From NCBI GenBank assembly GCA_027422505.1, contig JAPQWV010000001.1, forward strand, positions 7,998,001 through 8,062,000: a stretch of 64,000 bases of DNA, written 5' to 3'. Shown here in pieces: positions 20,231 to 30,605 of the stretch (position 1 is the first letter of the stretch; each line of letters starts with the position of its first letter). A program made the position numbers and the translations under genes. The notes under the pieces are model-generated. The model was not told the DNA's origin, made no database searches, and worked only from the letters and a program-made list of their open reading frames with translations. The DNA comes from Craterostigma plantagineum (Eukaryota; Streptophyta; Magnoliopsida; Lamiales; Linderniaceae).

Positions 20231-20684
20231 AGATCTCTGAGAATTACCGTTGCAATATAATGGTGTCACTAAAATTAAATTATATTCTCAAGATATTCCA
20301 TAATCTTATTGCGGGCCACTATTCGAGTGTTAATTTCGCGGGGTTTCTCTCTTTTATTTTATTCCAATTATATAAAGCAATGCAAATAAGCACAATATCT
20401 ACGTTGTTTATACAGGTGGACAGTGCATGCATTAATATTTTGTATTTGAGCGTACTACGGTTTTCAGATTTGAAGAAAGAATCCGTCGTATGTTTAGATA
20501 ATGTTTTCCACGAACTGGTTTGTTAGCCTTTGGACGACTGCATTGCCGCACGTGTAATTTTCGGTACTACGTAGTCGGGCACAACGTATAAGTATGATCA
20601 AAACATATGCCAAGCGGATCAATTTATTACAAATTACCATTTGTTCAAAAAAAACAGAAACAACGAGATAGCGTCTATATTGCT
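20231..20684. other. No gene recognised
   Basis: AT-rich. An open frame at 20260-20526 (+) has no recognisable features, and I do not consider it a gene. Confidence 0.5.
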
Positions 20685-22003
20685 CTATGTCTTCAGCAGT
20701 AATTTCCTTATGTCATCCTCTGCAAACATAAGTGACATGGCCGACCTGAGCATGTACACCCCCACATTCGCAACCACCACAACGTAATCTCGTGAGAACT
20801 TATGAAATGGATGTCTAAAACAATACATATCCAGGTAATCGCAATACCTCTTTGGCTGTTTAGGGAATTCAACATCCCTCAAGATTGTAAACTCGAATAT
20901 TGAGTCTGACATGCCCAGATCCATAAGTATGTATGGAATTGTAAGTTGTGTGTTCCTAAAGGATTTGGCGAAGAATCGCATGCCCCTATCCACAGAAGGT
21001 TCAGAGTCATGGATGATTATAGAACGCCTTTTCTGATCGATGATACACATAATCCAGTGACATTTGTTGACATTTATTGGGACAACGATAAGGTCTGCTT
21101 GTTTCCATGAGAGAGATGGCCAGTTCTCTACCGTACCTTGCGCGTAAGGCTTAACATGCGTCAAGTCTATTTGTTCATCAGCTCGATATTCAGTGGCGAC
21201 GAAAACGCTGTGTTCATGAAAGCAATACGGGAGGATGACAATCGCCGCCCCTGTTTTTCGATAAATCCTCTGAGACACTCGTCAATATGCTGACACAAAC
21301 AATCATATTAATCATTTGTCAATATGCAAGCCTAACTGACATAAAAGTATTTAATTACCGAATCGCGAAGCCAACTCCCCTTTGTCGTTAGTTCCCTGAA
21401 GAATTTTTTATTTCTTTGTTCGTCCAAAATGGTTATGATGCAGTCATTCTCTCCCATATCCTCAATAATTTAGATACACACGGTAGCATTTTCAAAGTAT
21501 TCTTCAAATCGGTGTCAAGGACGATGTCTGAAGATTGTTGTTTTTCAGGTACATCAACCACCTTAGAAGCACTCTTGTTTGGATCTCTACGTCGTTTTTG
21601 TGATTCATCTCCTGAGATATTGACTGAAACCCACGGCTGTTTGCATTTTGAGACACGCCCGGTTCCAAGATTGGTGCTGAACACAGTACGACTGACATCT
21701 GGTTGGACAGTTGGATTCGAAACATCTCCTGATAACATAATCGTAATATCTCATAACGCTGATAATATTTGTTAAGGCGTTCAGTACATCCATCTGCACA
21801 TTAAAACGCGAGTGCAGTTCGTTGATCCGTTGAATCGAGCGTTCTGTGTACCCGTCGATCCGGGCTTCTATTTGTTCAACTAGATGAGCGACTGAAACCC
21901 GGACCTCAGCTACAGCCTCGTTCAAATAACCTCGCACTTCAGCCATCATTTTTTTCCCTGCAAGATTTACGTACGACTGGAAATGTTTCGAAGTTTTAAA
22001 CAA
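20685..22003 (-). pseudogene. Ulp1-like (C48) protease relic with upstream coiled coil
   Basis: Minus-strand segments in order: a helical, coiled-coil-like region (22003-21800, VRGYLNEAVAEVRVSVAHLV...), a Lys/Arg-rich linker (about 21738-21430), and a C48-like domain (21278-20685, 197 aa). The domain shows the usual W..ADLIVVPIN, the catalytic-position His in CHWIMCIID and the Asp in IIHDSEP. At the expected DCGVY site it reads NVGVYML, so the nucleophile Cys is absent. The N-terminal boundary of the domain is also frameshifted near 21270. Such Ulp1-like genes are commonly carried by plant Mutator-like elements. Whether this belongs to one, or to the adjacent Helitron, cannot be decided here. 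Confidence 0.7.
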
Positions 22004-22009
22004 AATATG

Positions 22010-22925
22010 CGAGAAACTAACGCGATAAGCTCATATAAATAGAAAGATATAGTTAATAAATGTCGCCACAAGTACCATTTGGCACGGCGCACATAATGTC
22101 GATTCGTCTAAGAATTAAACAACCAAACGTTTCGTCTGGATAACGGTACGTCTATTCAGGAGTATAGCAAACGGAATGAAGACCAACTCCAATAAGGTAT
22201 GAAGATTAGAACTTAATGGAGCGAACATTCATGCGTTAATGATTTCAGACTCCAGTTGATGCGAACTGATACGTATTAGGAGATACAATGCATAATAAAG
22301 AGAGATATCTTGTGCATCGACTGTCCGTTTTTTGGAGTGGGAGGGATGTCATTTGATTGTTTATATTTGTAATAGTCATACATGTATTCACTACAATAAT
22401 TTAATTAGAGTTTAATGTTATGGACACAATAAATTTGCACATTACGTTCCCGTAATACAATTTGCGTATTTTCATTGTAAAATGAGCACGATAATTTCTG
22501 AATTCATTTATTAAAAGATGATAAATATACTATTAATGCTATACCAGACTTGCATACAAACTTCCTGAATCCCCCTATATTTACATAAGAGTGCTCCTAA
22601 GGCAACTAATTACTACATAAAAATACACGGCATTATGATAACAAAAAACCTAAATGTTTATTCGTTTGATATGAGAATCTGTTAACACGATGGCTTTTAA
22701 TATGAACCAATCAATTGTACGACTGATGGGCCAGTCTCCAATTTTCCGATAACGTTTGCTGATGTATTACGGTTTCATTAATACTAAACCATATAAAAAT
22801 TTTCGACATAAATTGTGTGTAGACCGTGCTCTATTCGAGTATTCCAGAAGCTAATTCACAAGATTGTAAAACGGACTTCACATGACAATAAACATCAATA
22901 TTCTAAATATTGTTGAATATTTCAT
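22010..22925. other. AT-rich sequence between Ulp1 relic and Helitron helicase
   Basis: No coding similarity found. The Helitron 3' terminus should lie here or further left on the plus-strand map, but I could not find a convincing hairpin plus CTRR. Confidence 0.5.
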
Positions 22926-25900
22926 GGATAACTACATCTACAGTTTCATCATCGGATGAACCATCTTCTTTGACACTAATTATCTTGATTCCAGTCGATG
23001 ATCTTACCCTAGACAATGCAACGTATAACTGACCATGCGTGAAATCGGCTTTGGGAGATAAATACCAACCCTTTTAAGACTTTGACCTTGACTTTTATTT
23101 ATCGCCATTGCATAGCAAACCTTCAGGGGGAACTGTAGCCGACGCAGCTTGAATGGCCACGTCGTGTCCGATGGAGAAAGAATTATCCTTGGTATGAGAA
23201 CCTTTGTGCCAACATGCGTGCCTGTCAGAACTTCTGCTTCTACAACATTCTTCCCAAGACGCGATACGATGAGCCTTGTTCCATTGCATAGACCGTCTTT
23301 CTGATTTATATTACGCAACAACATTACAGGAATGCCTGTTTTCAGTTGTAGCTTGTGGTTCGGAATACCAGGAAATTCAAGCATGTTCAGCAACTCTACT
23401 GGATATAATGCACTTGAGCTCATTTCCAATTCTGTTTCTAACTGCACACTGTCTGAACTTAGGTATTCAGTTTCATGTCCTGGCACTACCGTCAACATAA
23501 AGTCATTTATCTCGTCAACCGTCTGATTTTGAGGAGTGAGTATTGCCCTTCTCTGATGTACTCATGTCTTGACATGCATTCTTCAAATTCAGAATATACA
23601 TAGTTCGATATATCACGCACATTATCACCCTGAGAACTGATGTACATATCCTTCGGAATCTTTATTGTTTCTGCGCTTTTAAGAACCGACTCTTGAGGAC
23701 TTCCATTTCCAACTTGCAAAATCCAGTTTGAAAATTCGATTTCAGACGCATGAAACCGCATATTCTGTGTTAGGCTGTACACTCGACAGTCATCCCACAA
23801 GTATGAACGGTTAATCGCCGACTCAGCAGTATCTTGTCTGCTGCCCTTTGGTATTACGTGAAGAATCTGTCTAAAGTCTCCGTCTAATAAGACCGTCTTT
23901 CCTCCACAAGGTTTTTTATCAGCCATCGTATCCAAATTAGACAACAAATCCCTCATTGTTTTGTCCAAAGCATCGAATGCAAATCGGTTAGCCATAGGAG
24001 CCTCATCCCATATTATCAAACTCGTTTGCATAATCAGCTCGGCTAGCATTGTTCCATGCTTTATATTGCACATAGAATTTTCTTGAATATTTATAGGAAT
24101 TTTAAACCTCGAATGAGCCGTTCTCCCACTGGGCAGAAGCAACGCTGCTATACCAGAGGATGCCACGGGTAGGACTACCAGAGATTCAGATCGCAATCTT
24201 GAAATTATAGTTCTGTACACGTGGGTTTTGCCGGTGCCTCCAGCGTAGAGAAAGAACATATGTCCTAAGTTGTTGTGGACTGATGCAATAACATCGTCAA
24301 ACACTCGTTGCTGATCCTGATTCAACGTCTCAATCAGATGTTGAAATTCAACTTCACTCTCCTCGACGCTGTAGCATCTTTCTTCCATCAACATTCTATT
24401 ATTAAGTTCTTTCAGCATGTTTTTAGGCGGCAACGGCATCGGTGGGAAATCTGACAGAGTCTTCGAGCTCTGCATCAAAAGTTTCTCAATTTCTGCAAGC
24501 GTGTAGTTTTTTATTTGTTTGTCGTTGAGATGTAATTCCGGAAACCCAAACAGTCTCTTCTGCTTAGAACTATGTTCAGAGAGGAATTTCCAAAAACTGT
24601 TCCACAAGTTCAATGGATTGCTGACCTCACAAAAAATCAAAAGCGTGACAAAGAGTTGACGAAGCTGTTTGGGAGAAGCCCAGTGAGATGATTCATTAAT
24701 AGCTTCATACCACTCCGAGTCTCCATCCAATAATCCCCTTCGATTGCAAGCTTCTTTGAACGTTGGGCAGATTTCTCCGCCAACCGTCGGTATGTCTTTG
24801 TAAGACATAGGACCCTTATCGATCATCAGCAACATTCTCATATAATATAAATCACCTGCTGTTAGATGTATATTCACTACCCTACCAATAACAAACCACT
24901 TCTTACGCGGTGTCCAGGCTTTTTTAGAAGAATTTCAGACAAATTTTGAAGGAAACTGAATGTAAGTCAAATGCCTTGCCTCTTCTACGCTTGTTAGACT
25001 CCATCCATTCTGTGAACATAGACTTCTGTAAACCCTCTCTCGACATCATATTTTGAGGTCAACAGTATCATTGTACACCAAACTTTGCTGCCCTTCTAAG
25101 TGCAATGGTAATCGTTGCACAGCCAGTTTTCTGTAGTGGACGCCGAAGGAAAAAATCCTCCACATTGCTTCACAGGCAGATAAATATCTGCAGTCTAAAT
25201 ACCTTATTTTGTCGTCGTTCGTTGTAGCCATCCTACCAGAACATTGGCTGGAAGATACTCTGTCTTCGATTATCATTGTTGCCTTGTCGACAGCCTTCGT
25301 GATATATTTAAATAGGTATTTTATTGCCCTCGTCGTGTTGCACCATTCCACATTTATATGCGCCTGGTATTTCTTCAGCATCTGTAAATTATGTGGGATT
25401 ACAAATCTGTTATCCATCACGATATTTTTTTTGATAATGTATCTTTCATTTTTTCTCTTGCAGTAACGAACGTGGCCGGATTCATCCACAGCAGTTATCT
25501 CATTGAACTGTCATGGAAATTTCTTCATACATCTGTTATTTTCCATGCACGACGAACTTGATCCATCAAACCCACAAGGTCCATGCATCATAAACTGTTC
25601 GACCAATTTATACCCTTCTTCATCACGTTCTCTGTCAGGAATTTCTGCACAAATAACTTCATCGACTTGGGTTGGCGTGGCCTCAGCAGAAAATCCATTT
25701 AGCCATACCAAAATGTGTGCATGTGGCAGACCACGCTTCTGAAATTCTATTGTATATAAGACTGCAAGATAAACGAAAATATGAGATTCAAAACTGTTGA
25801 TGAAATACATATTCTACACGGAAACACATCGCAAATAAATTCTGAAAACATACCTGCTCTACAACTCTTAAAGAAAAGACCACTTCGTATGTCTGCTATA

Positions 25901-26990
25901 AGCTGTTCTAATTTCACCTTGAACAATCTGCATTGCAGGTCTGGCCTGTTATTTGAAAAGTCGTTTCCATATGTTCTAAGATGGCAACCAATTTCTTCCC
26001 AGTTTGGATTTGCTGTAATGGTTATGAATAACTGTGGATTGCCATACCACCTACAAACTGCAAGTGCATCGTGATAATTTTCAACCATATACTTGGAGAT
26101 CCCGTAAACGACGATGGGAGAATTATTTTTTTGCCAAGCAACCTGACATTGATCTCTTCCCTAGATACTGCATCATATATGTTATTATAAATATCTGCTC
26201 TAAGCGTTTGCTGGTTGTTTCTAATCCAACGTAATCGTTCCTGCTCTATGGCCGTATATGCATCCACAACATACTGATAAAGCAGTCTGCCGCCTCTTAT
26301 GATACCCTTGCCTTCAGACAACCTCGTCTGCAACTGATACGCATAGAATTCTCGCATTGTTATGAATTTCCTCTTCAGCGTAGAATTATCCGCGTTGCGG
26401 TAAGGAATCTGGTCGTGAAAACCAGACTCTCCAAACGGAAATAAGATTGGATACTGCATGGACATGAAAGACGGATGTAATTCACTTATTCTCTGAAGTG
26501 GCCTGTTTTCGTCTGGACAATTATATCCCTCTGACCATCTATCATGGAAAAGTCACCAACTATCAGTCCGACAATTTCGTTTGTGGCAGGTAAGTCATAC
26601 TGTTTGTCACGGCGACTACGACCCACCAACCTTATTGAAAATTCCTCTGTTAGGCTTGCTTCGTACCTGTCTCGAGCCATTCTAAAGACCTTCGCAAGTT
26701 CGTTGTTTCTATCCATAATTTTTATGAGCTCTGCAACTACGGATGCATCCAGATTTCCCCGAACCCTCTCTTGACATCGTACTAATCCTGTTACTAACTT
26801 CATTCGCAGTATCATAGATATACAGCTGAGCAAACTTGGGGCGATCGCCATCTACTGGAAGCAGTGATCCAATATTATGGTAATTCTGACCATGAATTCT
26901 GTAAACATAAGCACCCGTTCGTTGCTTAATTGAAGTGTCAATTTTTGCACCCATTGACGTAAAGGCAAGGATAGAGTTATGAATTCTGAT
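22926..26990 (-). pseudogene. Helitron RepHel gene (HUH replication initiator + Pif1-family helicase)
   Basis: Ordered minus-strand segments. The Helitron-like N-terminal domain spans about 26954-26030 (YHNIGSLLP; QYPILFPFGESGFH). Rep motif 1 is FITITANPNWEEI near 26028-25990. An apparent intron with GT..AG ends lies at about 25850-25750. The HUH motif is QKRGLPHAHIL near 25720-25750, and the Tyr region KYLFKYITK is near 25325-25295. The Pif1 helicase frame (24877-23507, 456 aa) has Walker A GGTGKT at residues 213-218 and Walker B IIWDEAP near 290. The helicase C-terminus is at 23498-23004 (INKSQGQSLKRVGIYLPKP). At least four frame breaks interrupt it, for example one base near 23545, so it is not functional. 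In family members it nicks and unwinds DNA for rolling-circle transposition. Confidence 0.9.
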
Positions 26991-27291
26991 GTTTTATCGA
27001 AAAGACTGCTCAGAAAACATATTCAATAGATATTGCGGCGCATGCCTCAAGGGTGGCAATTTGACTCTGCCCTGACTGCAGCAAATAGAAAAGGAACAAT
27101 TCCCCGTCCGTACTTTGTTATTGGTTGATTCTGCCTTCCATACTATTGCGTCACAGAAACAACAACGAACTTATTCTTCTTTATGATACTCTCGTGGAAC
27201 AACTGACCTAACACATCTGTTATTTATATATCCTGCAACGAACACTTTAAGCGTTAGTTGGTAAATAAAATCTGGGATATACTAATATAGA
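22926..27291 (-). mobile_element. Autonomous-type Helitron (Rep-helicase), decayed, 5' end at 27291
   Basis: The minus-strand Rep/helicase gene occupies about 26990-22930. Upstream of it on the minus strand, the sequence TCTATATTAGTATA begins at 27291 directly after an A. This matches the plant Helitron 5' signature (A followed by TC, then an AT-rich start). The 3' terminus was not identified, so the left limit given is only the end of recognisable coding sequence. The element interrupts or abuts the Copia fragment at about 27342. Confidence 0.65.
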
Positions 27292-27316
27292 TAAGTCTGT
27301 AACGAACAGAGACCAT

Positions 27317-27328
27317 ACCCCGCGGGGT
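27317..27328. repeat. Perfect 12-bp palindrome ACCCCGCGGGGT
   Basis: A fully self-complementary GC-rich palindrome lies 26 bp outside the proposed Helitron 5' end and about 15 bp from where Copia similarity begins. Role unknown. Confidence 0.7.
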
Positions 27329-28065
27329 GGAGATTTTGTTGCTATTCACTCCATACCATGAATCTTCTTAGCTGCTTCCAAATCTTTCATCTCAAATTCA
27401 CCGTTCAATAAGCTCTTCAATTGGTGAATTTCTGCAAGATTCTTAGCCGCAATAAGCATGTCATCAACATATAACAATCGATAAATGACCGAACTATCAT
27501 TTAACTTCTAGAAGTAAACACAACTATCATATTTGCTCCTGGAGAATCCATGACCAAAAATGAAAGAAGCAAACCGTTTATACCACTGTCTTGGAGACTT
27601 CTTTAATCCGTATAAGGATGTCTTCAACAAACATAGTTGGTCTTCTTTTCCTTCGACTATGAAGCCTTCAAGTTGCTTCATGTAAATCGGTTCGTCTAAA
27701 TCGCCATGTAAGAACGCGTCTTTACGTCAAGCTGTTCTAACTCCAAATCATACATGGCAACGAATGTAAGTAATACACGAATAGAGCTATGTATAACTAC
27801 ATGTGAGAATACGTCATTAAAATCAACTCTTTGTACCTGACTATAGCATTTCGCGACTAATTTTGCCTTATACCTTGCATCGTCAGAACCAGATAAACCT
27901 TCATTCTTTTTGAAGACCCACTTGCATCCGACTATTTTCTTTTTCTTCGGTGGCGGCACAAGAATCCAAGTACCATTCTTGTGCAGGGCTACAAGAATTG
28001 ACATCTTTTATTGCCTCCGAATAGGTAGAAGGTTCGCTGTCTCCACTTGTTTCTTGTGCCACTGA

Positions 28066-28488
28066 TGTAACACCCGAGGCCGATGAGGGCGGGGAGTGAT
28101 CGCCAGTGCCAGAGAGGGGCACGGAAAAGGAGCAGCTCCTGGCGAGGCTTCTCGGCTGATGGATACATGAAGATTTCAGACCCGAATGAGAGGAATCCCA
28201 AGACAGATAATGTATGGGCTTGTCAAGTTGAGGAATGGTATAAGAGAATTGATTGCGCTACTTATATCACCAAATGTGCACCTTTCTTTTCGGGAGTCCA
28301 TCCATAAGAACTTCAAAGTTAAGCGTGCTTGACTTGGAGTAGCACTGGGATGGGTGATCCCCTGGAAAGTAGCTCTGGGTGCGTGCAGTGCAAAGCACGC
28401 TGGAAGGCTAGTGGTGATGCAGTGGGGCCGGACAATCAATGAAGTGCAGTGGGCCCAATCCCACAGGTCCCGTGAGCGGGCTGTTTCA
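28066..28488 (+). mobile_element. Second Cassandra solo LTR, nested in Copia
   Basis: 423 bp from TGTAACACCC to GGCTGTTTCA. It carries a 5S-rRNA-like block at about 28309-28376 (AGTTAAGCGTGCTTG, GGATGGGTGATC) and matches the 15644-16107 LTR throughout, in the opposite orientation. The flanks are ACTGA (28061-28065) and ACTTA (28489-28493), one mismatch. Removing the LTR and one flank restores a continuous Copia reading (SYAL then SVAQETSGDSEP), which confirms the boundaries. Confidence 0.9.
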
Positions 28489-28925
28489 ACTTATAAAGCG
28501 TACGAAACTAAATTAATGTACCGTTGTGGTAGTCGAATCTCCCGTCTATGTCTATATCTGGCTATAGAATATTCATGCTCGGTGCTTTCATCTTCAACAT
28601 GATCTGAATCAGGTTTTGGTTGTGGCTCATCTTGATCTGTTGATCTCGAGCTCCACCTCGTTCTGGACACTATCATTATTTTTTTTATTAGAAGGATTAG
28701 TAGACTCTTTTGAAGGATGTAACATAGAAGATCGCCAAATGTAACATCTCTGCTAATTATAATTTTGGGTGACTTGGGATAAGAATTAGATAATCTATAT
28801 CCTTTCACCCCTGAAGCGTAATCGAGAAAAATACACTTCTTAGCTCTAGGCTCTAACTTATAAACTGGGCACCCAAATATTCTTAAGTTGGAGTAATCAG
28901 CAGGAGTACCTGGCCATACTTCTGT

Positions 28926-29403
28926 TGAGGTATATGCCCTAGATGTCGTACGAGGACTAGGAGTACGAGGGCAATTTAGTAATTGTGTAGTGTTTAGTGA
29001 TGTAATTTGATTATTCATCATTAACTAATTATTGGATAAATAAATTAAAAGGCAAATTATTAATTAGTCTAAAAATTTCACCTTGCAGTCTGGGTGGATA
29101 AGACAAATTAATAAAATCCAAATATTGGCAGTTCAGTTACTGATTCTGTGGGGACAGATAGGGGCACCAGTAAGCTGAGATACTGCAATATTAAAATTAG
29201 TCCGCAAATCTAAGTCTCCAGTTGGGTGACTGGATCGACAAGTATGACTTGTTTGTCGATGGGTCCAAAACGGTTGTGCCAACCGTTCACTTGGGAAGTG
29301 GGAGCCCGTGACAATGATACAAGATCAGGGGATTATCTGTATTTGGACACTGACTCGTAATCGAACGATCACAAGCTTGGATTGTCCTTGATCGATCGAT
29401 TGA
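28926..29403. mobile_element. 478-bp insertion of unidentified type in Copia integrase
   Basis: This segment separates integrase residues INFKTT from EVWPGTP, which are adjacent in intact Copia proteins. It is bounded by CTGT (28922-28925 and 29404-29407), possibly a 5-bp duplication with one mismatch. The ends read TTGAGGTATATGCCC and ATCGATCGATTGA. There is no ORF, no clear TIR and no TG..CA pair. It may be a solo LTR of an unfamiliar family or another non-autonomous element. Confidence 0.65.
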
Positions 29404-29665
29404 CTGTAGTCTTGAAATTGATCAGTGAACACGATGAGCGGTTGACAATATAACATGCTGCCGCAATAGCTTCAGCCCAAAAATCATTTGACAACCCAAC
29501 GTTGGAGATCATACATCGAACTCTCTCTAACAGCGTTCGGTTCATGCGCTCGGCAACACCATTTTGTTGAGGCGTCATTCGAACAGTGTGATGTCGAGCA
29601 ATTCTTTCATTTTTGCAAAATTCGTTGAACTTGCTTCCGCAAAATTCACTATAGACCACACGGAT

Positions 29666-29937
29666 TTACTGAAATGCACGTTACTAACAACATTTTAGAC
29701 GAAACTCACTTGTCCCGATCTGATTCTGAACTTAGTGTCGTATTTACCAATATTGTCTACACTCAGCACCGTACTCCTAATGGTGTCTAAATTTACCACT
29801 TTAACCCTCAATCAGCTGGTGCAAAATGAGAGGAGCGCATGATTAAATATACCACCATGGTGTTTTACGTTTTATACAATCAAATGGATTTTGGTACTTA
29901 GTGTTCAAAAAACTAATATGGTGTTAGTTCTTTCTTA
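29666..29937. other. No gene recognised
   Basis: Short unassigned stretch between the broken end of the Copia fragment and the duplicated oxidoreductase exon. Confidence 0.5.
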
Positions 29938-30273
29938 AAGCTCGGCCTAATCGGCCACAACGAACTCAGCAAAAGCCCCAGCAGAAGCATACGAACAAAC
30001 CCCTTCCCCGACCTTAAACTTGGTCACTCTGGGCCCACAGCATCGACGGTCCCAGAGTAATCCATCCCAAAATCGACCCGAGGTATGGCATCGCTCCTTA
30101 TGAACCCCTCGAATTACCGTCAACATACTGAAGTTCACGCTCGTGGCTCGAATACGAATACGGACCGACTCGAAGGTTCGACCCGAGGAATTGGGTGAGT
30201 CTTTGACAGAGTCAGCAGTGAGCTCCCCAACAGACCAAGGGTCGCCGGGCTTTGTCCACAACAATGTCTCCAT
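29938..30273 (-). pseudogene. Duplicate of exon 1 of the quinone-oxidoreductase-like gene
   Basis: Starting at the ATG at 30271-30273, it matches the exon 1 product of the gene at 32517-34202: M-E-x-L-L-W-T, then VRIRIRATSVNFSMLTVIRG, VTKFKVGEGVCSYASAGAFAEF. Two shifts around 30010-30100 scramble the middle segment, and TAG replaces the codon after VAD. The match ends at the exon boundary (GAGCT), where the donor GT has become TT. No other exons follow. It is an exon-level duplicate, not a gene. Confidence 0.85.
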
Positions 30274-30299
30274 GCCAAAGTCAGTTATTAATGATTTTT

Positions 30300-30605
30300 T
30301 ATTGTCGGGGCGAGCCGCGGGCAGGCCCGCCTTAATTAAATAAATACTTTTTATGTTAAATAATATATGTATAAATAACTTATACAGGTTTTTTATATTT
30401 TTAATTATAATTTTAAGTGGAATAAAGTTTAATAAAATAAATAAATTATTATTAAATCATTATCATTAAATTACAAATACTTACAAATACTTTCGAACTA
30501 AAAATCTTATTATTTTTTTTAAATTTCCTCTTTTTTTATTTTTTTTTTATCTCTTAACATTTTTTTATATGGCGGGTTACCTGCTCCGCCGGCAGTTTGA
30601 CAGCA
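30300..30605. mobile_element. Possible hAT-type element, weak
   Basis: GC-rich arms (gggcgagccgcgggcaggcccgcc at the left; ggcgggttacctgctccgcc then gtttgacagc at the right) enclose an AT-rich core, similar in style to the element near 13.4-13.8 kb. Terminal repeats and a target duplication were not resolved. Confidence 0.3.

Larger units (their letters stand above)
27342..29665 (-). pseudogene. Copia retrotransposon fragment (integrase to reverse transcriptase), multiply interrupted
   Basis: Collinear minus-strand pieces. The integrase end is at 29659-29404 (TPQQNGVAERMNRTLLERVR). It resumes at 28925-28494 (EVWPGTPADYSNLRIFGCPV, CIFLDYASGVKGYRLS, IIISRDVTF). The RT is at 28065-27342 (KIVGCKWVFK, LVAKCYSQV, LELEQLDVKT, catalytic YVDDMLI near 27475-27450, then MKDLEAAKKI). 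Two foreign insertions split it, at 28066-28488 and 28926-29403. No LTRs, gag, protease or RNase H remain. Similarity ends at 29665 on one side and at the Helitron on the other. Frameshifts and stops are present, so it is inactive. Confidence 0.9.

Noticed and set aside
22926..27291. Endogenous viral Rep sequence
   Set aside because: The Rep-type HUH domain is fused in order to a Helitron N-terminal domain and a Pif1 helicase, so it is a Helitron.
28309..28376. Second possible 5S rRNA gene
   Set aside because: Same reason; embedded in the second Cassandra LTR.
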